8,969 nt of DNA from Alphaproteobacteria bacterium. Its GTDB lineage: Bacteria > Pseudomonadota > Alphaproteobacteria > UBA828. Each line of letters starts with the position of its first letter. Positions within the stretch are counted from its first letter, which is position 1. The stretch lies in contig JABJCZ010000105.1 of NCBI GenBank assembly GCA_018668475.1, forward strand, positions 1-8,969. The letters are read 5' to 3'. Position numbers and translations under genes: made by a program. This document shows, one piece after another, positions 7,501 through 8,969 of the stretch. Under the pieces are notes generated by a model. The model was given only the letters and a program-made list of their open reading frames with translations, was not told the origin of the DNA and did not search any database.

Positions 7501-7556
7501 CCCGGGTGAAGGAGTGGATTACGTCCACGGATAGTGGGGGCGGCGATGACAGTTGA
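4515..7556 (+). CDS. addB: AddB, nuclease subunit of AddAB double-strand-break repair enzyme (alphaproteobacterial type)
   Basis: AddB pairs with AddA to unwind and resect double-strand DNA ends before RecA loading. The product has 1013 residues, within the usual range for alphaproteobacterial AddB. The N-terminal half is a degenerate helicase region: VTLLMPTRRACRAI at about 45-58 carries no GxxGxGK[ST] Walker A. It continues with GSTGTVPATADL at 232-243 and LGGLNEGSWPP at 613-623. The C-terminal PD-(D/E)XK nuclease runs from about 739 to 1000. Its RGTIIH motif ends in His782, KADRID supplies Asp874, LDYKTG gives Asp888 and Lys890, and QAPQLPLE starts at Gln904, so the nuclease should be active. 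The Bacillus-type iron-sulfur cysteines are absent: Asp750 stands in the DPY motif where Cys is expected, and the C-terminal tail has no Cys cluster. The start overlaps the murU stop (ATGA). Confidence 0.95.
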   Translation: MTDTHRPPRVYTIPATAPFGDALVAGLLNGDVISLPAGDPLALARVTLLMPTRRACRAIQEAFLRASGSAAMLLPRILPLGDIDDDEGGLGDREASADDMIPPAISSLRRQLLLARLVRAWDNAAPRGEAADPNPRRSMDQVIRLAAELANFLDATQIEGLTLDGLKDLAPAQYADHWQSVLEFLLIVTRHWPEVLAEEGVLDPATRRNTTLRKLAQSWATTPPPGPVITAGSTGTVPATADLMGVIARLPQGMIVLPGLDTATDEEAWNALDATHTQYALKRLLNRIGINRAEVHVWPILPPVEHEATARATLLHEALRPAVTTHVWHNENLIDEAAVTGLALAECDDLQQEAGVIALRMRAALQIDEATGRRDQTAALVTADRRLARRVVAELKRWDISVDDSAGEPLGNTPPGALLRLTARLADSGLAPVELLAALKHPLAAGGMPTGEFRALARKLEIQCLRGPRPAPGIEGLQLALAGSRDGETLHEWLAGIGSHLTPFFSLWSSGQVGLADIVRAHVGFTEWLAGDDDDAGGTRLWDGEAGDAAAALIADLLENTNTIGALPASDYAGMLEALMDARAVRPRYGQHPRLFIWGPLEARLQRADIMILGGLNEGSWPPEPGDDPWMSRPMRDAFGLPPHEQRIGLSAHDFVQAASSRNVMFTRARRAGGGPTVPSRWLLRLGALLAAGDMERHVRENGERWLHWHNDMSTPPEPQQRLRAPEPRPPVAARPRRMSVTQIEQWMADPYATYARHILKLRALDPLDANPGAAERGTIIHDILDAFVRQYPAALPNDALRQLIALGQHKFAAVETQPGVFAFWWPRFERIAKWFVETEGTRRSNTRPAATEVEGRLVLSRPGGDFLLTAKADRIDRLDTGGLIILDYKTGSVPNNKEVARGQAPQLPLEIAIAEAGEFKGLPAEAVHELEYWRLTGGDPAGEIRKVKGSVEQLGAEAVAGLSTLIDLFDNEDTPYLPVPRPDWEKPWNDYTHLARVKEWITSTDSGGGDDS
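7536..7540 (+). promoter_or_regulatory. Probable ribosome binding site of addA
   Basis: GGGGG lies five bases before the addA ATG at 7546 and can pair with the CCUCC of 16S rRNA through one G-U wobble. It supports this ATG over the in-frame GTG at 7534. It is the only recognisable Shine-Dalgarno-like site among the five starts in the window; the others seem to depend on stop-start coupling or, for tsaE, have no visible site. Confidence 0.5.
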
Positions 7557-8969
7557 ACAGAAACGCGCAGCCAACCCTGAAACATCCGCCTGGGTGACCG
7601 CTTCCGCCGGCACCGGCAAAACGTCGGTGCTGACAAACCGGGTCTTGCGGCTGCTATTTATGGGTACAAAGCCATCGCGAATCTTGTGCCTTACCTTCAC
7701 GCGTGCCGCCGCTGCGGAAATGGCGATCCGCATCAATAACCAGCTCAGTGGCTGGGCAACAATGGAAGAGGCAAAACTACGCAACGAGCTGCAGGAACTC
7801 ACGGGGGTGCCCGCGAGTACTACAGAAGTAAGCCATGCCCGTGGTCTGTTCGCGCAGGTTCTGGATGCACCCGGCGGGCTACACATTGAGACGTTGCACG
7901 GGTTCTGCCAGTCGGTGCTGCGGCGCTTCCCGATTGAGGCCGGGGTCACGCCGCAGTTTCAGGTCGCGGATGAGCGGCGACAACAAGAGCTGCTGTCCAT
8001 CGCCCGCACCCGGCTGCTGCGTGAAGCACGGCATGGAACCGACGATGCACTGGCTGACGCGCTGGCAACAATCAGTGCAACCATCGACGAGGGTCGTTTT
8101 GATGACCTGATGGTTTCGCTGACCGGATCAAGGGACCGCTTGTCCCATTTTCTTCATGCATTCGGTGGCTCGGACGGCGCAATCGCGGCGCTCCGTACCG
8201 AACTCGGACTGGCCCCGGGGGAGACAGCCGAGACTATCATCAAAGAATTCAGCGAGAATGCCGCATTTGACAGCAAAGCGTTGGCTGAGGTCGTCACGAT
8301 ATTCCAAGACGGCGGGATAAAAGAAAAGCAGGCGGGCATCACCATGCTGGCCTGGCTAACTGCCACGCCGAGCGGTCGCGTAGCCATGTTTGAAAATTAC
8401 ATACGCGTTTTCCTGACGATAAAAGATGCTCAAAGGAAAAATTTTCCTCTAAAGAAAACAAGAGAAGAGAAAGCCGCCGCGACCGCCACCTATCAGATGG
8501 AATGTGATCGGGTACTGGCAATCGTGATGCGGCTTAAAGCCGCAGGGGTTGCCCGCTCGACCTCGGCGCTGGTGTTGTTTGGCGCACGCTTGCTGCAATA
8601 TTACGAACGCGAAAAAGCGCGTTTTGGCGTGCTTGATTACGACGATCAGATCGAGCGAACCAAGTCATTGCTGGTTCAACCCGGCATGGCGCCCTGGGTT
8701 TTATTCAAACTGGACGGCGGCATTGATCACATTCTGGTTGATGAAGCACAGGACACAAGCCCCGCCCAATGGGACATCATCGCCGGGCTCGCCGGTGATT
8801 TTTTTCCGGGCGACGGGGCACGGGAACTGGCGCGCACACTCTTCGCTGTCGGCGATGAAAAACAGTCCATCTTCAGTTTTCAGGGGGCAGACCCCTATGC
8901 ACTTTCCGCTATGCGGCAGACGTTCAAGGCACAGGCTGAACGTGCCGGTCTGCCGTGGGACGATGTACC
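7546..8969 (+). CDS. addA: AddA, UvrD-like helicase-nuclease subunit, 3' end cut by window
   Basis: AddA is the ATP-driven 3'-5' helicase and second nuclease of AddAB. The visible 474 codons cover the N-terminal part; family members are about 1150 residues long, so more than half, including the C-terminal nuclease, lies beyond the window. Superfamily 1 motifs are clear: Walker A ASAGTGKT at 19-26 (Lys25), motif Ia ILCLTFTRAAAAEM at 46-59, HIETLHGFCQSVLRRFP from His113, LDYDDQI at 363-369, motif II LVDEAQDTS with Asp399-Glu400, and motif III VGDEKQSIFSFQG at 435-447. The ATG overlaps the end of addB by 11 bases, so the two subunits are likely made together. A lysine-rich, AT-rich stretch at residues 293-309 differs in base composition from the rest. 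No stop codon interrupts the frame up to the window end. Confidence 0.96.
   Translation, partial: MTVEQKRAANPETSAWVTASAGTGKTSVLTNRVLRLLFMGTKPSRILCLTFTRAAAAEMAIRINNQLSGWATMEEAKLRNELQELTGVPASTTEVSHARGLFAQVLDAPGGLHIETLHGFCQSVLRRFPIEAGVTPQFQVADERRQQELLSIARTRLLREARHGTDDALADALATISATIDEGRFDDLMVSLTGSRDRLSHFLHAFGGSDGAIAALRTELGLAPGETAETIIKEFSENAAFDSKALAEVVTIFQDGGIKEKQAGITMLAWLTATPSGRVAMFENYIRVFLTIKDAQRKNFPLKKTREEKAAATATYQMECDRVLAIVMRLKAAGVARSTSALVLFGARLLQYYEREKARFGVLDYDDQIERTKSLLVQPGMAPWVLFKLDGGIDHILVDEAQDTSPAQWDIIAGLAGDFFPGDGARELARTLFAVGDEKQSIFSFQGADPYALSAMRQTFKAQAERAGLPWDDV
8434..8448 (+). repeat. Perfect AT-rich palindrome inside addA
   Basis: The arms AGGAAAA (8434-8440) and TTTTCCT (8442-8448) are perfect reverse complements around a single central A. 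It lies in the most AT-rich patch of the window and codes for Arg-Lys-Asn-Phe-Pro. A one-base centre is too tight for an RNA hairpin without opening the stem, so a DNA-level site or chance is more likely. Confidence 0.4.

Noticed and set aside
7410..7949. 179-codon open frame on the minus strand across the addB/addA junction
   Set aside because: It is antisense to two well-supported genes whose motifs explain the sequence; no family resemblance was seen.

Overview
The window reads as ordinary chromosomal DNA of an alphaproteobacterium: GC-rich, all genes on the plus strand, almost no non-coding space. The assignment rests on a DivL-type pseudo-histidine kinase, an alphaproteobacterial-type AddB without Walker A or iron-sulfur cysteines, and the order divL - tsaE - amgK - murU - addB - addA. 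I cannot place it to genus.

Layout. Positions 2-2194 hold the 3' part of a multi-PAS sensor kinase homologue (DivL) whose start lies upstream of the window. Its phospho-acceptor histidine is replaced by tyrosine, while the ATPase domain looks intact. A 79-base gap without a convincing terminator follows. From 2274 to the window end lies a tightly packed, apparently translationally coupled gene string: tsaE (tRNA t6A37 synthesis ATPase), amgK (anomeric sugar kinase of cell-wall recycling), murU (MurNAc-1-phosphate uridylyltransferase), addB and addA (double-strand-break repair helicase-nuclease). The tsaE/amgK and murU/addB junctions are ATGA overlaps, amgK/murU is TGATG, and addB/addA overlap by 11 bases. 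addA is cut by the window end.

How the genes fit together. AmgK and MurU catalyse consecutive steps that return recovered MurNAc to UDP-MurNAc. AddB and AddA are the two subunits of one enzyme. TsaE serves tRNA modification and DivL serves cell-cycle phosphosignalling, so the cluster mixes growth, wall, translation and repair functions rather than forming one pathway.

I found no tRNA, rRNA, CRISPR array, insertion sequence, prophage or toxin-antitoxin gene. I do not see a new biological system. The points most worth a second look are the tyrosine pseudo-kinase, the nine-A run in murU, and an AT-rich, rare-codon, lysine-rich patch in addA.
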